Notes under the pieces: model-generated
What the model was told of the DNA's origin: nothing
Databases searched by the model: none
What the model saw: the letters and a program-made list of their open reading frames with translations, nothing else
Shown here: piece by piece, positions 33,994 to 42,179 of the stretch
Layout: each line of letters begins with the position of its first letter
Numbering within the stretch: the first letter of the stretch is position 1
Position numbers and translations under genes: made by a program
NCBI GenBank assembly: GCA_963588905.1
Contig: CAVAJF010000032.1
Location: 10,188 to 74,187, forward strand
Direction: 5' to 3'
Length of the DNA stretch: 64,000 nt
Source of the DNA: Butyricicoccus_A sp963588905
GTDB taxonomy: Bacteria > Bacillota > Clostridia > Oscillospirales > Butyricicoccaceae

Positions 33994-34216
33994 CAGAATT
34001 CCCCCAGCACCACTCGATGTCCGTCACATGTTTCAAGCAGGACTTTGCTCGTGCAGTATCTTTGTCATCTATGGCAATCGCCCAGGCACACGATGGCAGT
34101 TGCTTGGAACGTGGCGGGCGCGTTGGATTGTTGGCAATGCCGCAGGCGGACAGAGTATGAGAGAGCTGCCATGCCTCGCTCTGCGACCGACTTAAAATCA
34201 GACGTTTGGATTTCAT
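33977..34216 (-). CDS. DUF3343 small protein, putative Se/S carrier
   Basis: 79 residues resembling DUF3343. An N-terminal strand (KSKRLILSRSQSEAWQLSHTL) is followed by CGIANNPTRPPRSKQLPSCAWAIAI, where the second Cys lies in the conserved carrier position, and a final helix. These proteins are proposed sulfur or selenium carriers. CGGAGG lies 8 bases before the ATG at 34216. It overlaps the desulfurase gene by 17 bases, so the two are coupled. Confidence 0.75.
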   Translation of the reverse strand: MKSKRLILSRSQSEAWQLSHTLSACGIANNPTRPPRSKQLPSCAWAIAIDDKDTARAKSCLKHVTDIEWCWGNSDDLSG

Positions 34217-34284
34217 ATTCCGCACCTCCGAAAAGTTTCCTCTCTATCAGTATAAGAAAATGGTGCAGGATTTGTGCCTGTCCC

Positions 34285-34313
34285 TTGCAAATATTCGCTG
34301 ATTGTGATAGGAT
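34285..34313 (+). promoter_or_regulatory. promoter for the DUF815 ATPase gene
   Basis: TTGCAA and TAGGAT are separated by 17 bases, 37 bases before the start. Confidence 0.6.
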
Positions 34314-34350
34314 TAAAAAATTGAAAGCAATTGAAAAGGGTGAATCACAC

Positions 34351-35586
34351 ATGAATAGTACAACACTTCGCCTGCGCATGGAGTCGCTGACGGTTCTCAG
34401 TAATCTGCGCAACACAGAAGTATATAAGGCCTATGAAGACACCATGTCTGCTCTGTACACTACACCGGTAGACTTTTGTCAGAAATATGCAAAGCTTTGC
34501 CGGTTTCATTTTGAAAATCGCGATCTTGGCAAGCTGCTTGCGCAAGAGATTCATTTTGATACCAACGTACTGACCAAGCAGCTCAACGAGCCGCTGTCGG
34601 CAGAGATCCGTAAGGCGATTGATTTTGATCTATATACTGTCAATACGCTGATTTCTCTGTCCGGCGCAGACTTTTTAGAGTTTGCAGGCAAGGCATATCC
34701 GAAGCTGAGCGGTGCACTGAATGAACTGCCGACTTTTGCAGCAGGCTCTCCGCTGCCGTTTGGCAATTGTGAAGGCTTGTGCCAGCTGTACCGCAAGCAG
34801 GGATATGGCTACTTTGCCCGCGCCAATGCATACCAGATTGTGGACAATCAGTTCCAGCCGATTGAGCATCCGGATCCGATCCGTTTGACCGACTTGAAGG
34901 GTTATGCACTGGAGAAAAAGACCATTCGTGATAATACACTGGCTTTGCTGGCTGGCAGAACGTCCAATAACATTCTGCTGTATGGCGATAAGGGCTGCGG
35001 CAAATCATCTACCGTCAAGGCGATTGCCAATGAATATGCAGACCGCGGTTTGAAAATTATTGAGATGCCGATGTCGGAAATTCAGGCATTCCCAATGATT
35101 TGCGAACGCATTGCGCACAGCCCATTCAAGTTTATTCTGTTCTTGGATGACTTGACCTTCAATTCGGAAGATGAACGATTTGTCGCGTTGAAAGCCTTTA
35201 TTGAGGGCGGCGTTGCCGGTAAGCCGAATAATTTGGTTATCTATGCGACGTCCAACCGCAGACATATTATCCGCGAAAAGTTCTCCGAGCGCGAAGGCGA
35301 CGATATTCATCGCCGTGACGCAATGGAGTCCGCAGCATCTCTGTCCGATCGTTTTGGCATTCAGATTACGTTCTCCAAGCCGGTAAAGAACGAATATCTG
35401 TCCATTGTCGAACAGCTCGCAGAGGATTACGGCTTGACCCTCCCGCAGGACAAGCTGCATTTGCTTGCAGAGCGTTTTGCGACGCGCAGAGGCGGACGCT
35501 CCCCGCGTACAGCTCGCCAGTTCATCATGCATCAGCTTGCGCTGGAAAACGGCGAAGCAGAGGACGGAAAGGAAGAGCAGGAATAA
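34351..35586 (+). CDS. DUF815-family AAA ATPase
   Basis: 411 residues. The N-terminal helical region (about 1-165) is followed by an AAA-type ATPase. Walker A is LLYGDKGCGKSS (about residue 210-221), Walker B is FILFLDDLTF, and ATSNRRHIIREKF gives the sensor 1/arginine region. DUF815 proteins are wide in bacteria and their target is unknown. AAGGGTGA lies before the ATG at 34351; the frame stays open far upstream but without a start supported by a ribosome site. It stands alone between a promoter and a terminator. Confidence 0.85.
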   Translation: MNSTTLRLRMESLTVLSNLRNTEVYKAYEDTMSALYTTPVDFCQKYAKLCRFHFENRDLGKLLAQEIHFDTNVLTKQLNEPLSAEIRKAIDFDLYTVNTLISLSGADFLEFAGKAYPKLSGALNELPTFAAGSPLPFGNCEGLCQLYRKQGYGYFARANAYQIVDNQFQPIEHPDPIRLTDLKGYALEKKTIRDNTLALLAGRTSNNILLYGDKGCGKSSTVKAIANEYADRGLKIIEMPMSEIQAFPMICERIAHSPFKFILFLDDLTFNSEDERFVALKAFIEGGVAGKPNNLVIYATSNRRHIIREKFSEREGDDIHRRDAMESAASLSDRFGIQITFSKPVKNEYLSIVEQLAEDYGLTLPQDKLHLLAERFATRRGGRSPRTARQFIMHQLALENGEAEDGKEEQE

Positions 35587-35594
35587 AACTATGG

Positions 35595-35627
35595 ACTCTC
35601 AGCAGATGCTTCTGCTGGGAGTTTTTT
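35595..35627 (+). terminator. terminator after the DUF815 gene
   Basis: ACTCTCAGCAGA pairs with TCTGCTGGGAGT (one T-G wobble), followed by six T. Confidence 0.88.
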
Positions 35628-35666
35628 ATCCCATTGTCGTTTTGAACGGTATAGATACGCGGGTGA

Positions 35667-35695
35667 TTTACTTTTTCTGCATCTTGCGGTATAAT
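35667..35695 (+). promoter_or_regulatory. promoter for the FAD oxidoreductase gene
   Basis: TTTACT and a perfect TATAAT are separated by 17 bases. The leader contains a small AGGGAG/CTCCCT hairpin at 35706-35721. Confidence 0.65.
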
Positions 35696-35761
35696 AAGCG
35701 ACACAAGGGAGCAAGCTCCCTCGGATGGATTGGAAAGTTTGTGAACGCAAAGGAATAATAC

Positions 35762-37369
35762 ATGTCAATTTTAGTTGGAAATATCAGACTGCCGTTGGAG
35801 GCTGCGGATGCAGAGGCCTTGGAAGCGGCGGCAAAAAAGTGCGGACTTTCTATGCGAGAGCTTCGTGGTGCACACATTTATCGCTCGTCTATTGACGCGC
35901 GACGCGGCAGAATCACCCGTGTTTTGTCTGTTATGCTTGATTTGGCGGAACCGGCACAGGAACAAGCGGTGATTGATCGCGTCGGAAAGTCGGATGTCCG
36001 GCTGAAAACGCCTGCGCAGAAACCTGTTCCGACGGGTACCGAGCAGATGATGCATCGCCCGATTGTCGTAGGATTTGGCCCTGGCGGCTTGTTTGCTGCC
36101 TATGTTTTGGCAAAGAATGGCTATCGTCCGCGCGTTTTTGAGCGCGGACAGGCGATAGACAGTCGTGACCGCGCGGTTGATGCCTTTTTTTCCGGCGGCG
36201 CTTTTGATCCGGCCAGCAATATTCAGTTCGGTGAAGGCGGCGCGGGCGCTTATTCTGACGGCAAATTAACAACGCGCATCAATGACCCGATGAGCGAGTG
36301 GGTTTTGCGGACGTTTGTCGAGCATGGAGCCCCGAAAGAAATTTTGTATCAGGCGAAGCCGCATATCGGCACAGACATTCTCAAGCGCGTGGTGCGCTCC
36401 ATGCGCGAAGAAATCATTCGCTTAGGCGGAGAGGTTCAGTTTGGCTGTACGCTGACTGGCGTGCGCAGTCAGAACGGCACACTCACGGCCGCGGTCATTG
36501 ATGGACAGGAGATTGCCTGTGAGCGTTTGATTTTGGCGATTGGCCACAGTGCACGCGACACCTTTGAACAGCTGCTGCACAATGGCGTGTATCTGGAACC
36601 GAAGCCGTTTTCCGTTGGCGCACGTATCGAACACTTGCAGGAGGATTTGAATGCCAGTCTGTATGGCAAGCTGGCGGGACATCCCGCTCTGCCGCCGGCG
36701 GAATATACGCTGTCACATCGAGAAAACGGACGAGCATGTTATTCGTTTTGCATGTGTCCGGGAGGCCATGTCGTTGCGGCACAGAGTGAGCCGGATTCCA
36801 TCGTGACGAATGGCATGAGCTATCATGCGCGGGATGGACGCAATGCGAACGCAGCTATTGTCGTCTCGGTCAATCCTTCGGATTTCCCGACTGCTGACGC
36901 TTTAGGCGGCGTGGCTTTTCAGCGAGAAATCGAACGCAAAGCCTTTGCGTTGACTGGCGGCTACCGTGCGCCGTGCCAGAAAGTCGGTGACTTTTTGGCT
37001 GGAAACCCTTCCCGCAAGCACGGACGGGTTGCACCGACTTACCCAATTGGTGTACAATATACCTCACTGACAGGCGTACTGCCGGAGTTTGTAATCCAGC
37101 ACATGCAGGTGGGACTGCGGCAATTTGGCAGAAAAATTCGCGGATTTGATGCGCCGGATGCACTTTTGACCGCACCGGAAACCCGCACAAGCTCGCCGGT
37201 TCGCATCACGCGGCAGGACAACCGACACAGCGTGCAGCTTGTCGGTCTTATTCCGTGCGGTGAGGGTGCAGGCTATGCTGGCGGCATTATGAGTGCTGCT
37301 GTAGATGGCATTGGCTGTGCCAAGGAAATTTTACAAACATTTCGTCCTCTCGAAGAAAGGAGAGATTGA
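35762..37369 (+). CDS. COG2509-type FAD-dependent oxidoreductase
   Basis: 535 residues. An N-terminal ferredoxin-like region (about 1-80) is followed by a Rossmann FAD site PIVVGFGPGGLFAAYVLA (about 100-117). The family blocks FGEGGAGAYSDGKLTTR and FCMCPGGHVV come next, and the C-terminal flavin-closing GEGAGYAGGIMSAAVDG ends the fold. These 'uncharacterised FAD-dependent dehydrogenases' are common in Firmicutes; the substrate is unknown. AAAGGA lies 8 bases before the ATG. The RseC-like gene follows after 4 bases, so the two are co-transcribed. Confidence 0.88.
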   Translation: MSILVGNIRLPLEAADAEALEAAAKKCGLSMRELRGAHIYRSSIDARRGRITRVLSVMLDLAEPAQEQAVIDRVGKSDVRLKTPAQKPVPTGTEQMMHRPIVVGFGPGGLFAAYVLAKNGYRPRVFERGQAIDSRDRAVDAFFSGGAFDPASNIQFGEGGAGAYSDGKLTTRINDPMSEWVLRTFVEHGAPKEILYQAKPHIGTDILKRVVRSMREEIIRLGGEVQFGCTLTGVRSQNGTLTAAVIDGQEIACERLILAIGHSARDTFEQLLHNGVYLEPKPFSVGARIEHLQEDLNASLYGKLAGHPALPPAEYTLSHRENGRACYSFCMCPGGHVVAAQSEPDSIVTNGMSYHARDGRNANAAIVVSVNPSDFPTADALGGVAFQREIERKAFALTGGYRAPCQKVGDFLAGNPSRKHGRVAPTYPIGVQYTSLTGVLPEFVIQHMQVGLRQFGRKIRGFDAPDALLTAPETRTSSPVRITRQDNRHSVQLVGLIPCGEGAGYAGGIMSAAVDGIGCAKEILQTFRPLEERRD

Positions 37370-37373
37370 TTTT

Positions 37374-37775
37374 ATGCAGCAAACAGCGACAGTGACAAAG
37401 CTGTTGTCCGGCAATCAAGCGGAGCTTACCGTACATCGGCAGACTGCTTGCGGACATGATTGTTCTAAATGTGGAGGCTGTGGGGAGCTGGTGACGAAGC
37501 CGATTACCGTCATTGCAGATAACTCCATCGGTGCGGACATCGGAGACACGGTTGTGATTACAGGCAGCTCAAAACAAGTGCTCGGCTTGGCAACCGTGGT
37601 ATATGTCATTCCGATTGTCTTGTTTTTTGCTCTGTATGCGATTGCAGCAGTTGCTGCACTTCCAATTCCGGAACTGTGGGGCGGCGTAGGCTTTTTCCTC
37701 GGTATTGCCGGTGCGCTTCTGATGAACAAGCACCAGAAGAACAAAAAGCCGATTTACACTATTTCTAAACTGTAA
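37374..37775 (+). CDS. RseC-family membrane protein (SoxR-reducing system type)
   Basis: 133 residues. An N-terminal cytosolic part carries four Cys (C26-x3-C30-x2-C33-x2-C36, in ACGHDCSKCGGCG), able to bind metal or an Fe-S cluster. Two transmembrane helices follow (about 70-92 and 97-116), then a basic tail. RseC proteins work with Rnf-like electron transfer. Here the partner is probably the preceding flavoprotein. AAGAAAGGAGAG precedes the ATG. Confidence 0.85.
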   Translation: MQQTATVTKLLSGNQAELTVHRQTACGHDCSKCGGCGELVTKPITVIADNSIGADIGDTVVITGSSKQVLGLATVVYVIPIVLFFALYAIAAVAALPIPELWGGVGFFLGIAGALLMNKHQKNKKPIYTISKL

Positions 37776-37781
37776 ATTTTC

Positions 37782-37805
37782 AAGGCTGGCGCGTGCGTCA
37801 GCCTT
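37782..37805 (+). terminator. possible terminator after the RseC-like gene
   Basis: AAGGCTG pairs with CAGCCTT with further GC pairs inside, but only a weak T tract follows. Its right arm overlaps the next -35 box. Confidence 0.4.
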
Positions 37806-37832
37806 GTATTCTGGGCAAAGATACAGTAAAAT
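37804..37832 (+). promoter_or_regulatory. promoter for the DUF5685 operon
   Basis: TTGTAT and TAAAAT are separated by 17 bases, 23 bases before the DUF5685 start. Confidence 0.6.
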
Positions 37833-37855
37833 GGTATTTGAGGTGAAGAAATACC

Positions 37856-38740
37856 ATGTTCGGATTTGTTCGACCGCTGCGCGGAGAACTTAAGGTGCGG
37901 GAGTGGGAGCGCTTTCAGAGCGTTTACTGCGGCCTGTGCCACACCATTCGCCGCCGGTACGGCTTTGCGCAAACGCTGATGCTCAGCTATGACTGCACCT
38001 ATCTCGCACTGGTGCTGGATGCGTTGGAACCATGCGGCGGCGAACAGAGCAAGTGCCGGTGTATCATGCACCCCTTTCGCCGCAGAACCTGTGCCAAGCA
38101 AAGCGATGGCATGATTCGGGCGGCAGCTGTCAGTGTGATTTTGTGCTGGCATAAACTGGCGGATACTATTGCCGATGAGCGCGGCATCAAGAAACTTGCT
38201 GCGCGGATGTTTCGGCTCTTTCTTCGTCGGGGATACAGAAAGGCGGCGGCAGAGCTGCCCGCTTTTGATCGAGAGACGCGGGACTGTTTGGAAAGCCTGA
38301 ACGCGCTGGAACGACAGAAAACGTCGTCACTTGACCGCCCTGCTGATGCTTTCGCGTCGATTTTGCGGGCAGCGGTTGCAGATTGGCATACAGACAGCCG
38401 TATTTTACAGGAAATATTTTACCATGTGGGCAGATGGATTTATCTTGTCGATGCCTGCGATGACATACAAGAAGATTTTGCGTCCGGCAGCTACAATCCG
38501 GTGCTGTTGCGCTGGGAGATGACACAGCCGACTTTGCTGCCGCCGGTGAAAGACGCGATGCAGCATACACTGCTGCAGTCGCTCGCAGCGGCATATCACG
38601 CATATATTTTATTGCATCCATTGCGCGATGCGGGGATTATAGAGAATATTTTGTGCCAAGGACTGCCTGAGGTAACACGGCTGGTCTTGGACGGCACATT
38701 TTCAAATCATGGAGGAAAGAACAGGCATGGATCCTTATAA
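37856..38740 (+). CDS. DUF5685 protein
   Basis: 294 residues, largely helical. The N-terminal part has many Cys (C25-x2-C28, C47, C60, C67-x-C69, C79), a plausible metal site. Two acidic helices, HKLADTIADERG (99-110) and YLVDACDDIQEDF (197-208), recall the Asp-rich metal sites of all-alpha isoprenoid synthases; that link is only a resemblance. No function is known to me. The J-domain gene starts inside its 3' end (14-base overlap), so the two are coupled. Confidence 0.75.
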   Translation: MFGFVRPLRGELKVREWERFQSVYCGLCHTIRRRYGFAQTLMLSYDCTYLALVLDALEPCGGEQSKCRCIMHPFRRRTCAKQSDGMIRAAAVSVILCWHKLADTIADERGIKKLAARMFRLFLRRGYRKAAAELPAFDRETRDCLESLNALERQKTSSLDRPADAFASILRAAVADWHTDSRILQEIFYHVGRWIYLVDACDDIQEDFASGSYNPVLLRWEMTQPTLLPPVKDAMQHTLLQSLAAAYHAYILLHPLRDAGIIENILCQGLPEVTRLVLDGTFSNHGGKNRHGSL

Positions 38741-39371
38741 GGTACTCGGCGTTTCGCCGTCTGCGTCAGAAGATGAGATTAAACGCGCTTATCGAGACTT
38801 AGCGCGGAAATATCATCCGGACAATTATATCAATAATCCGTTGGCGGATTTGGCAAAAGAAAAGATGCAGGAAATCAATGACGCCTACGACACGGTGATG
38901 AAACAGCGGCAGAATGGCGGCGGCAGCTCGTATACACGCAGCTCAGGCTCTGCCGGCAGCGGCTATACTAACGGGTACAACAATGCCGGTGGCTATAACG
39001 GCTATTCCTCCAGCTATACCGGCTCCAATGCCGGTGTATACGTGCAGGTACGCAACGCGATTAACGTAGGCAATATTGGTATGGCAGAAGAACTGCTGTC
39101 ACGAATCTCCAATCGAGATGCCGAGTGGCATTTCCTGCGGTCGAATATCTGCTATCGTAAGGGATGGTTTGACGAAGCAGTGCAGGAAATCAATCAGGCA
39201 TGCGCGATGGCACCGAATAATATGGAGTATCGTCGGATGCAAAATGTCCTGAGCAACAGCTCTGCATATGGCGGCTATCGCCCGATGCAGCAAAATGACG
39301 CAGCAGACTGCTGTATGCAGCTGGCGTGTCTAAACTGCCTGTGTAGCTGCTGTGGAGGCGGCAGCTGTTAA
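38727..39371 (+). CDS. J-domain protein with Cys-rich C-terminus
   Basis: 214 residues. The J domain spans 1-60, with HPD at 30-32 in KYHPDNY, so it can stimulate a DnaK ATPase. A Gly/Ser/Tyr/Asn-rich linker spans 63-105. A TPR-like helical repeat spans 106-175. The last 20 residues hold eight Cys (C195, C196, C201, C204, C206, C208, C209, C214), which suggests metal or disulfide chemistry. The zinc finger of true DnaJ is absent. The ATG at 38727 is chosen for the GGAGGA 10 bases upstream. It overlaps DUF5685 and precedes a small membrane protein gene. Confidence 0.88.
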   Translation: MDPYKVLGVSPSASEDEIKRAYRDLARKYHPDNYINNPLADLAKEKMQEINDAYDTVMKQRQNGGGSSYTRSSGSAGSGYTNGYNNAGGYNGYSSSYTGSNAGVYVQVRNAINVGNIGMAEELLSRISNRDAEWHFLRSNICYRKGWFDEAVQEINQACAMAPNNMEYRRMQNVLSNSSAYGGYRPMQQNDAADCCMQLACLNCLCSCCGGGSC

Positions 39372-39390
39372 AGAAAACGAGGCGAGAACC

Positions 39391-39894
39391 ATGGAAAAAC
39401 ACAACAATACATTGACATTCTGCGCGATGATGGTTGCGCTCAGTGTAGTCGTGATGCTGCTCGGCTCACTGCTGCCGGGAATGCGTTTGACAGTAGCGGC
39501 ACTGGCGGGCGTGATTGCGGTGCTCGCTGTGATACGCGGCAATTTGGGTTATGGCGTCCTCACAGTACTTGCTACAGCGATACTGTCATTTCTGCTGCTC
39601 CCATCCAAAGAAGTCGCGTTGATTTATGCGGCATTTTTTGGCCCGTATACCATTGTCAAAAATCTCATCGAGCGTATACACCGTCAGCCTGTCGAATGGA
39701 TTCTCAAGCTGCTGTTTTGCGGTGTGATGACGATTTTACTGCTTGTTGTGTCCAGCTCGTTGTTGAATCTTGTGCCAGCTGTGCTGGCAAAGCACACCTG
39801 GATGCTGCTGCCGATCATTTTGGTCGTTTTTGTTTTGTATGATATTGCATTTTCTAAAATCATTGCGTATTTATTTGAACGCATACGCTGGTGA
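39391..39894 (+). CDS. small multispanning membrane protein
   Basis: 167 residues with five or six hydrophobic helices (for example LTFCAMMVALSVVVMLLG, the VAALAGVIAVLAVI segment, VLTVLATAILSFLLL, and LLPIILVVFVLYDIAF). The helix pattern recalls ECF-transporter S components, but no ligand motif is recognisable. It follows the J-domain gene by 19 bases in the same operon. The function is unknown. Confidence 0.7.
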   Translation: MEKHNNTLTFCAMMVALSVVVMLLGSLLPGMRLTVAALAGVIAVLAVIRGNLGYGVLTVLATAILSFLLLPSKEVALIYAAFFGPYTIVKNLIERIHRQPVEWILKLLFCGVMTILLLVVSSSLLNLVPAVLAKHTWMLLPIILVVFVLYDIAFSKIIAYLFERIRW

Positions 39895-39952
39895 AATTAT
39901 ACAAAGATATAAATCTGATTTAAAAAATATTTAGATAATTATCATGAAAATG

Positions 39953-39984
39953 GCCCGTTTTGCTTGAACAAAAGCAAGGCGGGC
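39953..39984. promoter_or_regulatory. strong hairpin overlapping the yicC promoter
   Basis: GCCCGTTTTGCTT pairs with AAGCAAGGCGGGC in RNA, with two U-G wobbles, giving a 13-bp stem and a GAACAA loop. It may stop upstream transcripts, though there is no T tract. The -35 of the next promoter lies in its loop. Confidence 0.6.
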
Positions 39985-39993
39985 TGTTACAAT
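39964..39993 (+). promoter_or_regulatory. promoter for the yicC-thiN operon
   Basis: TTGAAC and TACAAT are separated by 18 bases, 75 bases before yicC. A TATACT overlaps just downstream. Confidence 0.55.
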
Positions 39994-40068
39994 ATACTAG
40001 AGAACCCTTTTCGAGCGTATAGCGAACAGAAAAAGGGACGCTAAAATCATCAAATAGGAGGAATTTCC

Positions 40069-40944
40069 TTGAAAAGCATGACTGGATACGGACGAGCACG
40101 ACAGATGCTGCATGACCGCGACATCACCGTTGAGCTTCGTTCTGTCAACCACCGCTATCTGGATGTCAATGTAAAGGCCCCGCGCATGTACGGCTTTTTG
40201 GAAGAAGCGGTTAAGACTGCTGTCGGCAAGATGATTGCCCGCGGCAAAGTGGATGTGTATGTCACAATTGATGCTAGTGCATCCGATGATGTGAAAATTT
40301 CGCTCAATCACAAGCTGCTGGAGAATTATCTGGAGCTGCTGCATGAGATGCGCGACACGTATCAGATGCAGGACGACATCAGTGTGATGGCAGCATCTCG
40401 TCTGCCGGATGTTTTTTCTACAGAAAAGCAGGAAGCAGATGCGGATGAGCTGACAGCGGATGTCTTGCAGGTACTCGAAGCCGCAGGCGCAGATTTCTGC
40501 GAAATGCGTGCGCGTGAAGGCGAAAAGATGAAGGAAGATGTGCTGTCCCGCGAGCAGACCATTCTCGGCTATGTCGCTGAGATTGAAAAGCGTTCGCCGC
40601 AGGCAGTCGAGGAATATCGCGCGAAGCTGACCGCTCGCATGAATGAAATTCTGGCAGATACGACGATTGATCCGCAGCGGATTTTGGCAGAGGCAGCTAT
40701 TTATGCTGACCGTACCGCGGTAGACGAAGAATCCGTGCGTTTGCGCAGCCACATGCATCAGCTGGAAATCATGGCAGCGGAAGAAAAGCCGGTGGGACGC
40801 AAGCTGGACTTCTTGGTACAGGAGATGAACCGCGAAGCCAACACAATTGGTTCCAAGGCAAATGACATGGAAATGGCAAAGATTGTCGTGGACATCAAGG
40901 CTGAAATTGAAAAGATCCGCGAGCAGATCCAGAATATTGAGTAA
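40069..40944 (+). CDS. yicC: YicC/YloC-family endoribonuclease
   Basis: 291 residues. The N-terminal KSMTGYGRAR and VELRSVNHRYLDVNVKAPR blocks, and the C-terminal DUF1732 end GSKANDMEMAKIVVDIKAEIEKIREQIQNIE, are typical. Members act as RNases on small and other RNAs. The start is TTG at 40069, because AGGAGG lies 8 bases upstream; the next ATG is three codons later and too far. It is the first gene of a long operon. Confidence 0.93.
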   Translation: MKSMTGYGRARQMLHDRDITVELRSVNHRYLDVNVKAPRMYGFLEEAVKTAVGKMIARGKVDVYVTIDASASDDVKISLNHKLLENYLELLHEMRDTYQMQDDISVMAASRLPDVFSTEKQEADADELTADVLQVLEAAGADFCEMRAREGEKMKEDVLSREQTILGYVAEIEKRSPQAVEEYRAKLTARMNEILADTTIDPQRILAEAAIYADRTAVDEESVRLRSHMHQLEIMAAEEKPVGRKLDFLVQEMNREANTIGSKANDMEMAKIVVDIKAEIEKIREQIQNIE

Positions 40945-40956
40945 CGGAGGCTTTCC

Positions 40957-41220
40957 ATGAAGCTCATTAACATTGGATTTGGCAATATGATTTCTGCGGA
41001 TCGTCTTATTGCGATTGTCTCGCCGGATTCTGCGCCGATTAAGCGCACGGTACAGGAGGCGCGTGACCGCAATATGCTGATCGATGCGACCTATGGCAGA
41101 CGAACCCGCGCAGTCATTATTATGGACAGCGATCATGTTGTGCTGTCTGCGATTCTTCCGGAGACGATTTCGGGCAGAATGGACAGCCGCAGCACAGAGG
41201 AGGAGAAAAACGATGTCTGA
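40957..41220 (+). CDS. remA: RemA-family DNA-binding protein (DUF370)
   Basis: 87 residues, KLINIGFGNMISADRLIAIVSPDSAPIKR with the later RTRAVIIMDSDHVVLSAI. RemA forms ring-like oligomers that wrap DNA. In Bacillus it activates biofilm matrix and osmoprotection genes. The order yicC-remA-gmk-rpoZ is standard. Its end overlaps gmk by 8 bases. Confidence 0.93.
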   Translation: MKLINIGFGNMISADRLIAIVSPDSAPIKRTVQEARDRNMLIDATYGRRTRAVIIMDSDHVVLSAILPETISGRMDSRSTEEEKNDV

Positions 41221-41797
41221 AAAAGGAATTCTGTTTGTGCTCACAGGACCGTCCGGTGTCGGCAAGGGCACCGTCCTCAAGCAAGTACGCGAGCACAAGC
41301 CGTTGTTTTATTCGATTTCTGCGACCACCCGTAAGCCGCGTGAGGGCGAACAGGATGGCGTACACTATCATTTTATGACCCGTGAGAAGTTCCAGCAGCT
41401 CGTCGAAGAAGGCGGATTTTTGGAACATGCGGAGTTTAGCAAGAATTGCTATGGCACACCAGCCGCACCGGTAGATGCAGAACTGCAAGCGGGAAGAGAT
41501 GTCCTGTTGGAAATTGAGGTGCAGGGTGCCATGCAGGTCAAGCAGGCGCGTCCGGAGGCTGTTCGTATTTTCCTCGCTCCACCGAGCTTTGAAGAACTGG
41601 AGCGAAGATTGGTAGGCCGCGGCACAGAGGAACCGGAAGTAGTGCAGCGTCGTCTAAACGCTGCGAAGCACGAACTGACACTCGCACCGGAATTTGATTA
41701 TATTGTCGTAAACAACACAGTGGAACAGGCCGTCAGCGATGTGCTGGCAATTATGCAGGCAGAGACATGCCGTTCATCCCGTGTCACACTGAAATAA
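41213..41797 (+). CDS. gmk: guanylate kinase
   Basis: 194 residues. Walker A is TGPSGVGKGT (11-20), the GMP-binding stretch is YSISATTRKPREGEQDGVHYHF, and the LLEIEVQGA segment follows. It phosphorylates GMP to GDP. The start at 41213 has GAGGAG upstream and lies within the remA 3' end. The first frame upstream is longer but lacks a ribosome site. Confidence 0.97.
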   Translation: MSEKGILFVLTGPSGVGKGTVLKQVREHKPLFYSISATTRKPREGEQDGVHYHFMTREKFQQLVEEGGFLEHAEFSKNCYGTPAAPVDAELQAGRDVLLEIEVQGAMQVKQARPEAVRIFLAPPSFEELERRLVGRGTEEPEVVQRRLNAAKHELTLAPEFDYIVVNNTVEQAVSDVLAIMQAETCRSSRVTLK

Positions 41798-41831
41798 TAA
41801 GAACAAGCGTTTATTAAAGGAGTATATTGTT

Positions 41832-42179
41832 ATGTTAAAGCCATCTATGCAGGATTTGATGAAGAAAGTCAACAACCGCTATCTATTGGTCAATTTAGCC
41901 GCACAGCGTGCCCGTGATCTGTGCGCAGAAGAAGAAACAACTGGAAAAGAACTGCCGGATAAGCCGGTAAAGCTCGCATTAGACGAAATCAGCGATGGTG
42001 AGATTGAATATCGTGAGGGACCGAAGCCGGAGCCGGAAAAGCAGCCGGAGGATCTGGTTGCTGCTGCCAATAAAGAAGAGGATGTAGATCTGTTTGCAGA
42101 TGATAGAGACGAGCAGCCGGTAGAACTGGCGGACGACACGGACACTGAAGAAGGAACCAGCGATGAACTTTTCCGGTAA
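41832..42179 (+). CDS. rpoZ: RNA polymerase omega subunit
   Basis: 115 residues. The first 75 match omega (MLKPSMQDLMKKVNNRYLLVNLAAQRARDL, then KPVKLALDEISDGEIEY). The rest is a long acidic tail rich in Glu, Asp and Pro, longer than in Bacillus. Omega helps assemble RNA polymerase. AAAGGAG precedes the ATG. The stop overlaps coaBC by 17 bases. Confidence 0.93.
   Translation: MLKPSMQDLMKKVNNRYLLVNLAAQRARDLCAEEETTGKELPDKPVKLALDEISDGEIEYREGPKPEPEKQPEDLVAAANKEEDVDLFADDRDEQPVELADDTDTEEGTSDELFR

Noticed and set aside
39997..41298. 433-codon open frame antisense to yicC and remA
   Set aside because: It is opposite two firm genes; the composition (His, Arg, Cys-rich) is that of a codon-bias shadow.
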